Source of the DNA: an uncultured Roseateles sp.
GTDB lineage: Bacteria > Pseudomonadota > Gammaproteobacteria > Burkholderiales > Burkholderiaceae
DNA: 26,085 nt
Assembly (NCBI GenBank): GCA_946480605.1
Contig: CAMLKW010000036.1
Location: forward strand, 1-26,085
Reading direction: 5' to 3'
Positions within the stretch are counted from its first letter, which is position 1, and the number at the start of each line of letters is the position of its first letter. Below are positions 18,061 through 26,023 of this stretch, in pieces. Position numbers and translations under genes: made by a program. The notes under the pieces were generated by a model. The model made no database searches and was not told the DNA's origin. It was given only the letters and a program-made list of their open reading frames with translations.

Positions 18061-18858
18061 ATGTCCGTTGTCCACAGCTCCTTCTACCGTTTTACCCCGA
18101 TGGCCGACCCCGCCGGCTTTGCCGAATGGCTGCGCGAACGCGGCGCGGCACTGGCGCTGGGCGGAGTCGTGCTGGTCGCCGAGGAAGGCCTGAGCGCGGC
18201 CGTGGCCGGCGAGGCCGAGGCGGTCCAGGCCTTCGAGGCCGAGTTGCAGGCGCAGCCCGGTCTGGCGGGTCTGCATTTCAAGCACAACGCCTGCGAGCGC
18301 CGGCCGTTCAGCCGCTTCAAGGTCTCGGTCAAGCGCGAGATCGTGGCTTTCGGCATTCCAGGCGTGCAGGGCGACGCGACCGACACCCACGTCAGCCCGC
18401 AGCGCTGGCGCGAGCTGCTGGACGACCCCGACACCGTGGTGCTGGACAACCGCAACACGTTCGAGTTCAAGCTCGGGCGCTTTCGCGGCGCCATCGATCC
18501 CGGCGTGGCCCACTTCCGCGACTTCCCGGCCTATGTCGAGGCGCACCGGGACGAATGGCAGGGCCGGACGGTGGCCATGTACTGCACCGGCGGCATCCGC
18601 TGCGAGAAGACGGCGGCGTGGATGCAGGCGCGCGGCCTCAAGGTGGCGCAGCTGGACGGCGGCATCCTGAACTTCCTCGAAGCCTTCCCCGATGCGGCGC
18701 GGGATTGGGAAGGCGAGTGCTATGTGTTCGACAAGCGCATCGCCATCGACGCCGCCGGCCGCGAGACCGGCACGACGGCGGCGCAGGTCTTCACCGAGCC
18801 CGCCGACGCATGGCGGCTGAACCGCGCCCGCCGGCTGGACCCGGCCGCGGAGGACTGA
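18061..18858 (+). CDS. trhO: tRNA uridine(34) hydroxylase, rhodanese domain (TrhO/YceA)
   Basis: 265 residues. The N-terminal ferredoxin-like domain (VVHSSFYRF, VLVAEEGLSAAVAG) is followed by FSRFKVSVKREIVAFG and a rhodanese domain with DNRNTFEFKLGRFRGAIDP. The active-site Cys175 lies in YCTGGIRCEKTAAWM, the family signature. TrhO makes 5-hydroxyuridine at the wobble position of some tRNAs with molecular oxygen. The E. coli protein is about 350 residues. This one ends soon after the rhodanese domain and lacks the cysteine-rich C-terminal extension, a common short form. It diverges from psd. No Shine-Dalgarno sequence is visible before the ATG. Confidence 0.92.
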   Translation: MSVVHSSFYRFTPMADPAGFAEWLRERGAALALGGVVLVAEEGLSAAVAGEAEAVQAFEAELQAQPGLAGLHFKHNACERRPFSRFKVSVKREIVAFGIPGVQGDATDTHVSPQRWRELLDDPDTVVLDNRNTFEFKLGRFRGAIDPGVAHFRDFPAYVEAHRDEWQGRTVAMYCTGGIRCEKTAAWMQARGLKVAQLDGGILNFLEAFPDAARDWEGECYVFDKRIAIDAAGRETGTTAAQVFTEPADAWRLNRARRLDPAAED

Positions 18859-18892
18859 GGCCGGACCGAGAACAGGCCCTGCGGCCGGCCGC

Positions 18893-18912
18893 CATGCAGG
18901 GAGGCCTGCATG
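18893..18912 (+). terminator. Perfect 8-bp hairpin after trhO
   Basis: CATGCAGG-GAGG-CCTGCATG is a perfect stem with a four-base loop, 35 bases after the trhO stop and 109 before the murA-like start. Only ATT follows, so termination would be weak without Rho. A further GGCCGG/CCGGCC pair (18859-18890) lies just upstream. Confidence 0.4.
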
Positions 18913-19021
18913 ATTCCCACAGCTCGGAACAAAGCTTCCGGGCCGTGACCGGCGCGGCCGCGCCGCAAACACAGACAATTGCCACCGCGCGCCGCTTGCG
19001 CGCCCGAAATCACCTCATTCG

Positions 19022-20323
19022 ATGTCCCACCTGATCGTCCATGGCGGCACGCCCCTCTCGGGCCGCATCACCCCCTCGGCCAACAAGAACGCCGTCCTGC
19101 CCATCCTGTGCGCCACGCTGCTGACCAAGCAGCCCGTGCGCCTGCGCGGCGTGCCCGAGATCACCGACGTGAAGAAGATCGTCGAGGTCTTCCGCAAGCT
19201 GGGCTCGCAGGTCGAGCTGGACTTCAAGACCGGCATCCTGGACGTCCACCACCGCGACACGCATTTCGACCCGGCCACCGACCGCCTGCCCGAGGAGATG
19301 CGCTCCTCCATCATGCTGGTGCCGGGCCTGATGGCGCGCTTCGGTGCCGCCCGCATCGAGGACGACGTCAAGGGCTGCACGCTGGGTGCGCGCGAGATCG
19401 ACCCGCACGTGGAGGTGTTCCAGCGCTTCGGCGCCGACGTCGAGCGCCTGCCCGACGGCCTGGTGCTGCGCGTGAACCGCCCGCTGCACGCCAACGACCA
19501 CTGGACCGACTATGCGTCCGTGACGACCACCGAGAACTTCGTGCTGTGCGCGGCGCTGGCCGACGGCGTCTCCACGCTGACCAACGCCGCCAGCGAGCCG
19601 CATGTGCAGGAGTTCTGCAACTTCATGTCGCTGCTGGGCGCCAGGATCGAAGGCCATGGCACGTCCAAGCTGAAGATCGCCGGCGTGCAGGAGCTCGGCG
19701 GCGCGGACTACACCTTCACCGAGGACTTCCACGAGATCGTCACCTTCTTGGCGCTGGGTGCCATCACCGGCGGCAACGTGCAGGTCAAGAACGGCGCGCC
19801 GGAGATGTTCCCGCTGCTGGACCGCACCTTCGCGAAGTTCGGCGTGCAGGTCAAACACGAGGACGGCTGGAGCAGCGTGCAGACCAAGGGCCCGCTGAAG
19901 GTGAAGGAGCCCTTCACGCGCAACATCCTGCAGAAGGTGGAGGCCGCGCCCTGGCCCTACGTGCCGGTGGACCTGCTGCCCATCTTCGTCGCGCTGGGCG
20001 TCAAGGCCGAGGGCAGCGTGATGTTCTGGAACAAGATCTACGACGGCGCGATGGGCTGGACCAGCGAGCTGGCCAAGTTCGGCGCCCACGCCTTCCTGAG
20101 CGACCCGCACCGCATGATCACCTTCGGCGGCAAGCCGCTGAGCCCGGCCGAGGTCGAGAGCCCCTACATCATCCGCGTCGCCATCGCGCTGCTGATGGTG
20201 GCGGCCAGCATTCCCGGCAAGAGCGTGATCAAGAACGCGACGCCCATCCGCCGTGCGCATCCGAATTTCGTCGAGCACATCGGCGAACTGGGCGCGCGCA
20301 TGGAGTGGGTGGAAGGCGACTGA
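19022..20323 (+). CDS. murA: MurA-family UDP-N-acetylglucosamine 1-carboxyvinyltransferase homologue
   Basis: 433 residues against about 420 for typical MurA. MurA adds enolpyruvate from PEP to UDP-GlcNAc, the first committed step of peptidoglycan synthesis, in the cytoplasm. Conserved features are Lys22-Asn23 (SANKNAVLP), EEMRSSI with Arg94, and the PEP-adduct Cys119 in KGCTLGAR (equivalent to Cys115, the fosfomycin target). Asp317 (VPVDLLP) takes the place of the TD pair near Asp305. The C-terminal third is divergent: WNKIYDGAMGWTSELAKFG stands where MurA usually has an ENRFMH-type segment. The usual neighbours (BolA-like, mla genes, hisG) are absent. It may be a second MurA-like enzyme rather than the housekeeping one. 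It heads a tight plus-strand run. No Shine-Dalgarno sequence is obvious. Confidence 0.85.
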   Translation: MSHLIVHGGTPLSGRITPSANKNAVLPILCATLLTKQPVRLRGVPEITDVKKIVEVFRKLGSQVELDFKTGILDVHHRDTHFDPATDRLPEEMRSSIMLVPGLMARFGAARIEDDVKGCTLGAREIDPHVEVFQRFGADVERLPDGLVLRVNRPLHANDHWTDYASVTTTENFVLCAALADGVSTLTNAASEPHVQEFCNFMSLLGARIEGHGTSKLKIAGVQELGGADYTFTEDFHEIVTFLALGAITGGNVQVKNGAPEMFPLLDRTFAKFGVQVKHEDGWSSVQTKGPLKVKEPFTRNILQKVEAAPWPYVPVDLLPIFVALGVKAEGSVMFWNKIYDGAMGWTSELAKFGAHAFLSDPHRMITFGGKPLSPAEVESPYIIRVAIALLMVAASIPGKSVIKNATPIRRAHPNFVEHIGELGARMEWVEGD

Positions 20324-20329
20324 CGGGCC

Positions 20330-21223
20330 ATGCGTCGCTGGCTGTGCGCGGCCTGGCTGGCCTGGATCGCGATCGCGGCCCAGGCCGACACCATCCGCTG
20401 GGTGGCGCAGGACGTGGCGCCCCATTTCAGCTTCATCGAAGGCCGGGCGCCGCGCAGCGTCGCCGAGCTGGCCAACGGCGAGGTGGACGGCTTCCTGCGC
20501 GTGCTGCTGGCGCGCATGCCGCAGTACCGCCACGAGTTCGTCGAGGCCAGCACCTCGCGCTATGAGGTGCTGAGCCGGGGCGGCGAGACGCTGTGCTCGG
20601 CGCTGCACGTGCGCACGCCGCGGCGGCTGGAGTGGCTGTATTTCTCGCACCTGTACCCGTCGCTGGCGTCACGCGAGATCCACGTCATCGTGCGGCGCGG
20701 TTTCGTGGACGCCCTGGCGGCGGGCCGGGGGCAGGACGGCCGGCTGACGCTGGCAGACCTGTTGAAGCGCCCCGAGCTGCGCCTGCTGCTGGCGCGCGAT
20801 CGCTCCTTCGGGCCGCAGATCGACGGCCTGCTGGCCCAGCAGGTGGTGCCGCGCCTGGCCGCCGGCGCCCAGGTCGGCAGCCAGCTGCTGGACATGCTGC
20901 GCGCCGGCCGCATGGACTACGCGCTGGAGTACCCCGCCGTCGTCAACGACTACCTGAAACGCGTAGACGACGCCGGGGCGCTGGTGGCGCTGCCGCTGGC
21001 CGAAGGCTTCACGACCCAGCTTGCCACCGTGTCCTGCAGCCGCACGCCGCAGGGGCGGCGCCACATCGAGGCCATCGACGCCGCCGTGCGCCAGCTGGCG
21101 CGCGAACCCGGGCGCGAGGCCTGGGTGAACGAATGGCGGGGCAGCCGCCAGACGCCGGCCGACCAGCGCCGGCTGAATGCCTACATGGACGAACGCGCCC
21201 GTGGCGGTCCGCGCATCGAGTGA
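20330..21223 (+). CDS. Periplasmic solute-binding-like protein (TIGR02285-like)
   Basis: 297 residues with a signal peptide (MRRWLCAAWLAWIAIAAQA, cut before DTIRW). The mature part has the fold pattern of amino-acid-type periplasmic binding proteins. I recognise the style of a conserved family of unknown role (TIGR02285-like), with RYEVLSRGGETLCSALHV and LDMLRAGRMDYALEYP. Two cysteines (CSALH and VSCSRTP) could form a disulfide, as is common in this group. No permease or ATPase gene is near, so it is more likely a sensor or orphan protein than a transporter part. It begins 6 bases after the murA-like stop and overlaps the next gene by GTGA, so it sits inside an operon. Confidence 0.75.
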   Translation: MRRWLCAAWLAWIAIAAQADTIRWVAQDVAPHFSFIEGRAPRSVAELANGEVDGFLRVLLARMPQYRHEFVEASTSRYEVLSRGGETLCSALHVRTPRRLEWLYFSHLYPSLASREIHVIVRRGFVDALAAGRGQDGRLTLADLLKRPELRLLLARDRSFGPQIDGLLAQQVVPRLAAGAQVGSQLLDMLRAGRMDYALEYPAVVNDYLKRVDDAGALVALPLAEGFTTQLATVSCSRTPQGRRHIEAIDAAVRQLAREPGREAWVNEWRGSRQTPADQRRLNAYMDERARGGPRIE

Positions 21224-22134
21224 GCCGCCCCGCCAAGCCTGCGCTGCCGCTGCGCGACGGTGTCGCGGCCAGCGCGGTGTTCTGCCCGCCCGGTCCGTGG
21301 CTGACGATGGCGGCCTTCCTGGCCGAGCGGCTGCCGCGCGTGGACGACTGGCCCGAGCGGCTGGCGCGCGGCGACGTCGTGGACGACCATGGCCAGTCGC
21401 TGGCACCGGCTTACCGGGCCAACCGCCGCGTCTACTACTGGCGCCATCTCGACGTGGAGCCCGAGGTGCCGGGGCGCGAGCGCATCGTCTTCCAGGACCA
21501 ACACCTGCTGGTGGTCGACAAGCCGCACTTCCTGCCCGTCACGCCCAGCGGCATCTACGCGCGCCAGACGCTGATGGCGCGGCTGCGTCATGCCACCGGG
21601 CTGGCCGACCTCATCCCCATCCACCGGCTGGACCGAGAGACCGCGGGCCTGGTGGTCTTCAGCGTGCGGCGCGAGGACCGCGACGCCTACCACCGGCTGT
21701 TCCGCGAGCGCGCCGTCGACAAGGTCTACGAGGCCGTCGCGCCGTTCAGCGAGGGGCCGTGGCCGCGCCTGGTGAGGCACCGGCTGGCCGAGCCTGACGG
21801 CGACGGTTTCATGCAGATGCAGGTGGTGGCGGGCGAGCCCAATGCCGAGACGCGCATCGCCCTCGTCGAGGCCCTGCAAGGCGCGCAACAGGGCCTGGCC
21901 CGCTACGAGCTGCGCCCCCTGACCGGCCAGCGCCACCAGCTGCGCGTGCAGATGAACGCGCTGGGCCTGCCCATCGTGGGCGACCGCATCTACCCGGTGC
22001 TGCAGCCGCACGAGAACCCGCCGCGCTTCGACGCGCCGCTGCAACTGGTCGCGCGCGCGATTTCGTTCACGGACCCCGTCACCGGCGGGCTTCGGCACTT
22101 TTCACGCGACGCCCTGACAATCAGCCCGCCATGA
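21220..22134 (+). CDS. RluA-family pseudouridine synthase
   Basis: 304 residues from GTG 21220, which overlaps the previous stop (GTGA). The frame is open further upstream, but that is out-of-frame reading of the binding-protein gene. The catalytic Asp138 lies in IHRLDRETAGL, and the family segment RYELRPLTGQRHQLRVQM is near the C-terminus. QDQHLLVVDKPHFLPV opens the catalytic domain. The N-terminal 80 residues lack a clear S4 domain. It should isomerise uridine to pseudouridine in rRNA or tRNA. The PVTPSGIYARQTLMARLRHA segment resembles the RluA-like 23S/tRNA(32) group, but the site cannot be assigned. It ends in an ATGA overlap with the diguanylate cyclase gene. Confidence 0.9.
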   Translation: MSRPAKPALPLRDGVAASAVFCPPGPWLTMAAFLAERLPRVDDWPERLARGDVVDDHGQSLAPAYRANRRVYYWRHLDVEPEVPGRERIVFQDQHLLVVDKPHFLPVTPSGIYARQTLMARLRHATGLADLIPIHRLDRETAGLVVFSVRREDRDAYHRLFRERAVDKVYEAVAPFSEGPWPRLVRHRLAEPDGDGFMQMQVVAGEPNAETRIALVEALQGAQQGLARYELRPLTGQRHQLRVQMNALGLPIVGDRIYPVLQPHENPPRFDAPLQLVARAISFTDPVTGGLRHFSRDALTISPP

Positions 22135-23216
22135 CCGCCGCCGACGCCCAAACCCAGATCCAGGACCTGCGCCGCCAGCTGCAGTCGCTGCTGGAGGCCG
22201 CGCATGCCAACGAGCGCAAGCTCGACCGCTTCGACGCGCTGGAGCGTCGCCTCATCGCGGTCGGCTCCATGGAGGAGCTGGTCAACCTGCTGCTGGTGGA
22301 CTGCCGGGCGGACTTCAGCCTGGACGCCGCCGAGCTGTGGCTGCTGGACCCCGACGACGAGCTGCGCCGCGCATTGCCCAGCCTGCCCATGACCAAGGCG
22401 CCGCACCTGCTGGAGGGCCATGGGCCGCTGAAGGACCTCTTCGGCGCCGTGCGCACCACGCGGCTCATCGGCCCCGGCCACGACGAGGCGCTGCTGACCA
22501 CGGCCTTCGGGGCCGGCACGCCGGTGCGCTCGGCCGCGCTGCTGCCGCTGATCCGCCAGGGTCTGCTGATCGGCAGCCTGCACCTGGGCTCGCGCGACCC
22601 GGAGCGCTACGACGCCGCTTCGGGCACCAAGTTCCTGGATCGGCTGTCGGCCATCGCCGCCATCGCCATCGAGAGCATGCTGAACCGCGAGCGCCTGCGC
22701 CGCGCCGGCATGACCGACGGGCTGACCGGCGTGCACAACCGCCGCTACTTCGACCACCGCAGCCTCATCGAGTTCAGCCAGGCCGTGCGCCACCGCTACC
22801 CGCTGGCCTGCCTGTTCCTGGACATCGACCACTTCAAGGCCATCAACGATGGCCACGGCCACCCGGCCGGCGACGAGGTGCTGCGCCAGGTGGGCGGCCT
22901 GATCCAGCGCTCGCTGCGCACCGGCGACCTGGCGGCGCGCTACGGCGGCGAGGAGTTCGTCGTGCTGCTGCCGCGCACCGACCTGGCCGGCGCACGCGAG
23001 GTGGCCGAGCGCATCCGGCTGATGGTGCAGGAGGCGCCCTTCGTGATGCCCGAGGGCGGCACCGTCGGCGCGACGCTGTCGGCCGGCCTGGCCATGCTGT
23101 CCGCCGAGGCGACCAGCTTCGCCGAGCTGCTGTCCGCCGCCGACCGCGCACTCTACGAGGCCAAGCGCGCCGGCCGCAACCGCACCATTGCCGATACCGA
23201 GGGCGAGACCGTCTGA
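22131..23216 (+). CDS. Diguanylate cyclase with DUF484/GAF-like sensor
   Basis: 361 residues, soluble. The N-terminus (about 1-45) is a coiled coil, and residues about 45-185 form a DUF484/GAF-like domain (SMEELVNLLLVDCRADFSLD, then GLLIGSLHLGS). GGDEF occupies about 190-350 with an intact GGEEF active site (272-276). The inhibitory I-site RTGD (263-266) lies five residues before it, as in feedback-inhibited cyclases. It should make cyclic-di-GMP from GTP and be product-inhibited. The ATG overlaps the RluA-like stop by four bases, so it is translationally coupled to it. A GACAAT box (22116-22121) also lies 9 bases before the ATG. There is no separate Shine-Dalgarno sequence. Confidence 0.94.
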   Translation: MTAADAQTQIQDLRRQLQSLLEAAHANERKLDRFDALERRLIAVGSMEELVNLLLVDCRADFSLDAAELWLLDPDDELRRALPSLPMTKAPHLLEGHGPLKDLFGAVRTTRLIGPGHDEALLTTAFGAGTPVRSAALLPLIRQGLLIGSLHLGSRDPERYDAASGTKFLDRLSAIAAIAIESMLNRERLRRAGMTDGLTGVHNRRYFDHRSLIEFSQAVRHRYPLACLFLDIDHFKAINDGHGHPAGDEVLRQVGGLIQRSLRTGDLAARYGGEEFVVLLPRTDLAGAREVAERIRLMVQEAPFVMPEGGTVGATLSAGLAMLSAEATSFAELLSAADRALYEAKRAGRNRTIADTEGETV

Positions 23217-23256
23217 AGCCGGATGTGCGGGCCGAGCGCCGGGCCGCTCCCAAGCC

Positions 23257-23287
23257 GTCCCCTAGGGGGACCGACAGGCCAGCCTGT
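23257..23287. terminator. Two hairpins between convergent genes
   Basis: GTCCCC-TAG-GGGGAC (23257-23271) is followed by ACAGG-CCAG-CCTGT (23274-23287). They sit in the 101-base gap between the ends of the diguanylate cyclase and the barrel-protein genes, where a two-way terminator would be expected. Neither is followed by a T-run on either strand. Confidence 0.4.
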
Positions 23288-23317
23288 GCTCAGCGGGGCG
23301 GGACTGGGCGAGGGGCT

Positions 23318-24034
23318 TCACCTCAACCACTGCAGCTGCAGGGTGAACATGTCACCCCGACTGCCGTAGGTCTTGCCGAACAGGAAGGCGGTGTTCAGCG
23401 TCACCGTGTCGGGCCCCTGGTCCCACAGCGTGGCCAGCAGCGCCGGTCCGGCTCGGTGCGACTGGCGCTGGCGCGGCAGCCAGTCGTTCCACGGGCCGAC
23501 CTCGCCGAAGCCCTGCACGCCCAGCCGCCAGCCCGGCGCCACGCGGTAGAGGCCGCGCCACTGGTACTTCAGCCGTGTCTGGCGGCGGGCGTTGTCGTAC
23601 TCCCAGAACAGGTTGGCGTTCAGCTTCAGCGCGCCGAAGTCGGTCTGCCACAGCGGCCCCAGCTCCAGCGCCGTGCTCTCGCCGCGGTTGCGGATCAGCT
23701 GCAGATGGATGCCGAGGTCATACGGCTTCTCGCCCTGGGTCAGCAGCACCACGTTCTGCCAGTTCCAGCTGGACAGCTTCATGTCCGCGCGGCCCGTGCC
23801 TATCCAGCTGGCCAGCAGCCGCGTGGTCCAGCGCGTGTTGACGCCCCAGCTCAGGCCCAGCTCCGGCCACAGCTGCGCCGGCTCGTCCTCGGACTTGACG
23901 GTCCAGTAGCGCAGCTCCGTGCCCGCGCGGCCGGCCTGGTCGTAGGGCGTCACGACGTAGTAGCCGGGATCGGCCTGCACGGGCGAGGCGCTGCAGGCGG
24001 CGAGGGCCGCGCAGATCGGCAGGCGGGGCTTCAT
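23318..24034 (-). CDS. Exported protein of unknown function, probable outer-membrane beta-barrel
   Basis: 238 residues. I do not recognise a named family. The N-terminus is an export signal (MKPRLPICAALAACSASPVQ). It could be cut after VQA by signal peptidase I, or, as LAAC resembles a lipobox, processed as a lipoprotein. The mature part alternates short polar and aromatic stretches typical of amphipathic strands (TELRYWTVKS, KLNANLFWEYDN, LKYQWRGLYRV, FTLQLQWLR), rich in Trp and Tyr and without hydrophobic helices. This suggests a small barrel of about 8-12 strands. The last residue is Arg rather than the usual Phe. It is transcribed leftward, divergent from the next diguanylate cyclase (126-base gap). 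Confidence 0.75.
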   Translation of the reverse strand: MKPRLPICAALAACSASPVQADPGYYVVTPYDQAGRAGTELRYWTVKSEDEPAQLWPELGLSWGVNTRWTTRLLASWIGTGRADMKLSSWNWQNVVLLTQGEKPYDLGIHLQLIRNRGESTALELGPLWQTDFGALKLNANLFWEYDNARRQTRLKYQWRGLYRVAPGWRLGVQGFGEVGPWNDWLPRQRQSHRAGPALLATLWDQGPDTVTLNTAFLFGKTYGSRGDMFTLQLQWLR

Positions 24035-24160
24035 GCGGCCACTCTAGGCCCTGGCGCACCACCTTGCCGGCCCTGTGCGTCCCCTGACAAACCCCGAGGC
24101 CGGCAGGGCGCACGCAGCCCGGTGGGCCGCTGACAATGAACTGCCTTCGCCGTACCGCAG

Positions 24161-25153
24161 ATGATTTCCGAATCCCTCGACGAAATGCCGAGCCGCGCCA
24201 CGCGGCGCTTGGGTTCGCTGCGGCTGCGCCTGACGCTGGCCCTGCCGCTGCTCAACGCGCTGGCGGTCGCGGCGTTCGAGTGGAGCCTGGGTGGCGACGT
24301 GCCCACGCACGATGGCCTGGCCCGGTTGGCCTGGCTGGTGCTGCTGCTCAGCGCGGCCCAGTTGCTGCTGGTCGAACTGTGGATGTTGCGGCCGCTGCGC
24401 CGGCTGGCGGCGGGCTGCGAGGCCATGGAGTCCGTGCCCATGCCGCTGGCGGCCGAGGGCGCCGAGACCGCGACGCCGCGGCTGGCCGTCGAGCTGGACC
24501 GCATCGGCCACGCGATGCAGCGCGCGCGCGATTCGCTGTGGCAGCAGGAGCAGGCCGCGCGCGAGCTGCAGCGCGAGCTGGCCGAGCAGCGTCAGCAGCT
24601 GGACCAGGCCCAGGCCACGCTGGAGGCCAACCGGCGCGAGCTGGCCAGCCTGGCGCGCACCGACACGCTGACCGGCATCGCCAACCAGCGTGTCTTCGAC
24701 GAGACCCTGCGCCGCGAGTTCAAGCGCGCCCAGCGCCAGCGCGGCCTGCTGGCACTGGCCGTGCTGGACCTGGACCAGTTCCGCCAGTTCAACGAGGCGC
24801 ATGGCCGCGCGGCGGGCGATGCGGCGCTGCAGCGCGTGGCCTCACTGCTGTCGGAGCGCTTCAAGCGCGATACCGACCTGGTCGCCCGCCTGGGCGGCGA
24901 GGAGTTCGTCGCCCTGCTGCCGGGCTTCGGCATGGCCGAAGCGCAGGGGGTGCTGGAGTCGCTGCGCGAGGAGCTGCGTGTGCTGCGCCTGCCCGATGGC
25001 TCGTCCGACCAGCCCCTGACCGTCAGCGTGGGTTTGGCGGCGGCCAGCCCGGCCCACCCGTACCTGAGCGCCCAGGCCTTGCTGCAGGCGGCTGACGAGG
25101 CGCTCTACATCGCCAAGCACGCCGGCAGAGACCGGCTCAGCCTTGCCGCCTGA
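24161..25153 (+). CDS. Membrane-bound diguanylate cyclase
   Basis: 330 residues. Two membrane segments (about 20-42 and 57-77) are followed by a HAMP-like stretch (LRPLRRLAAGCEAME) and a long coiled coil (about 115-165, rich in Glu and Gln). The GGDEF domain has an intact GGEEF (245-249) and an I-site RDTD (236-239) five residues before it. It should make cyclic-di-GMP with product inhibition. The loop between the membrane segments is only about 15 residues, too small for a classical periplasmic sensor. The start is uncertain: ATG 24161 has no Shine-Dalgarno sequence, and ATG 24185 is a possible alternative. A GACAAT box lies at 24132-24137. It converges with the HDOD gene, with nine bases between their stops. 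Confidence 0.92.
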   Translation: MISESLDEMPSRATRRLGSLRLRLTLALPLLNALAVAAFEWSLGGDVPTHDGLARLAWLVLLLSAAQLLLVELWMLRPLRRLAAGCEAMESVPMPLAAEGAETATPRLAVELDRIGHAMQRARDSLWQQEQAARELQRELAEQRQQLDQAQATLEANRRELASLARTDTLTGIANQRVFDETLRREFKRAQRQRGLLALAVLDLDQFRQFNEAHGRAAGDAALQRVASLLSERFKRDTDLVARLGGEEFVALLPGFGMAEAQGVLESLREELRVLRLPDGSSDQPLTVSVGLAAASPAHPYLSAQALLQAADEALYIAKHAGRDRLSLAA

Positions 25154-25162
25154 GCCTGCGGT

Positions 25163-25981
25163 TCAGCGGCCGTGTTCCTTGGCGGCGAGCAGCTGCTCGT
25201 TGACGCGGCGCGCGGCGCGCAGCACCAGCGTCTCGTCCAGCTGCGCCTGCGGTGCGATCTGGCTGGCGATGTCGTCCAGCTGGTCGGGGTGCTCCAGCAG
25301 CGCCCAGGCCACCGTGGAGATGGCCGACACGCTGCGGCGCACCAGGCTGTCCGGCATGGTCAGCGTGGACTGCACCTCCACGTGCTGTCGCACGCTGGCG
25401 ACGGCCGCGGGCGCCAGGCCCCAGCTCTCGCACAGCGCCGCGCCCAGCGCGTCGTGGCTGACGCCGAAGGCGGTCTTCTCCAGCTCCACCAGTTCGGCGT
25501 CGCGCGGGGCCGCGCGCAGCATGGCGGGGTAGTGCGTGGGCGCATGGCGGTACAGCACGGCCTTGCCGCATTCCTCGAACAGCCCGGCCGAGTGAGCCGC
25601 CCACGGGTCCACGCCCAGCATCTGGCCCATGCGGCCCATCAGCAGGCCGCGTTGCGACGCGCGCGTCCACACCGCCTCCAGCTCCGCCGCGGCCGGGAAG
25701 GCGGCGCGCAGGCCCATCTCGAAGGTGATGGCGGCCACCTCGCGCATGCCCAGGTAGGTCAGTGCCTGGTGCACCGTCTGCACCCGGCCGCGCAGGCCGT
25801 ACAGCGACGAGTTGACCGCCTTCATGACGGCGGCGGCCAGGGCCATGTCGGTCTCCACCAGCGACGACATGGCCTGCAGGTCGATGTCCTCGGCCGCCAT
25901 CAGCAGCGAGAGCTTGACCAGGACCTCGGGCTGGGTCGGGATCTCGATGTCCAGATTGCGCAGTTGAGGATCGACGGGCAT
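25163..25981 (-). CDS. HDOD domain protein
   Basis: 272 residues, almost all one HDOD domain (about 10-215). Landmarks are IPTQPEVLVKLSLLMAAEDI, VMKAVNSSLYGLRGRVQTV and HQALTYLGMREVAAI. Where active HD phosphohydrolases have an HD pair, this protein has GLFEECGKAVL, so metal-dependent catalysis is not expected. That is normal for HDOD, a protein-interaction or signalling module often found in chemotaxis, cyclic-di-GMP and stress networks. There is no attached receiver, GGDEF or EAL domain. It sits tail-to-tail with a diguanylate cyclase gene, so a link to cyclic-di-GMP is plausible but not shown. No clear Shine-Dalgarno sequence precedes the ATG at 25981. Confidence 0.92.
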   Translation of the reverse strand: MPVDPQLRNLDIEIPTQPEVLVKLSLLMAAEDIDLQAMSSLVETDMALAAAVMKAVNSSLYGLRGRVQTVHQALTYLGMREVAAITFEMGLRAAFPAAAELEAVWTRASQRGLLMGRMGQMLGVDPWAAHSAGLFEECGKAVLYRHAPTHYPAMLRAAPRDAELVELEKTAFGVSHDALGAALCESWGLAPAAVASVRQHVEVQSTLTMPDSLVRRSVSAISTVAWALLEHPDQLDDIASQIAPQAQLDETLVLRAARRVNEQLLAAKEHGR

Positions 25982-26023
25982 GGCGTTTGGCAGCGGGCGG
26001 GGGAATGGTTGATCGTATGTCAG

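Noticed and set aside
19010..20650. 546-residue minus-strand open frame
   Set aside because: Antisense to the MurA homologue and binding-protein gene. The plus frames carry clear family motifs, whereas this one has none.
20593..21219. 513-residue version of the pseudouridine synthase
   Set aside because: The first 209 codons overlap the binding-protein gene in another frame and look like a shadow. GTG 21220 forms a GTGA junction.
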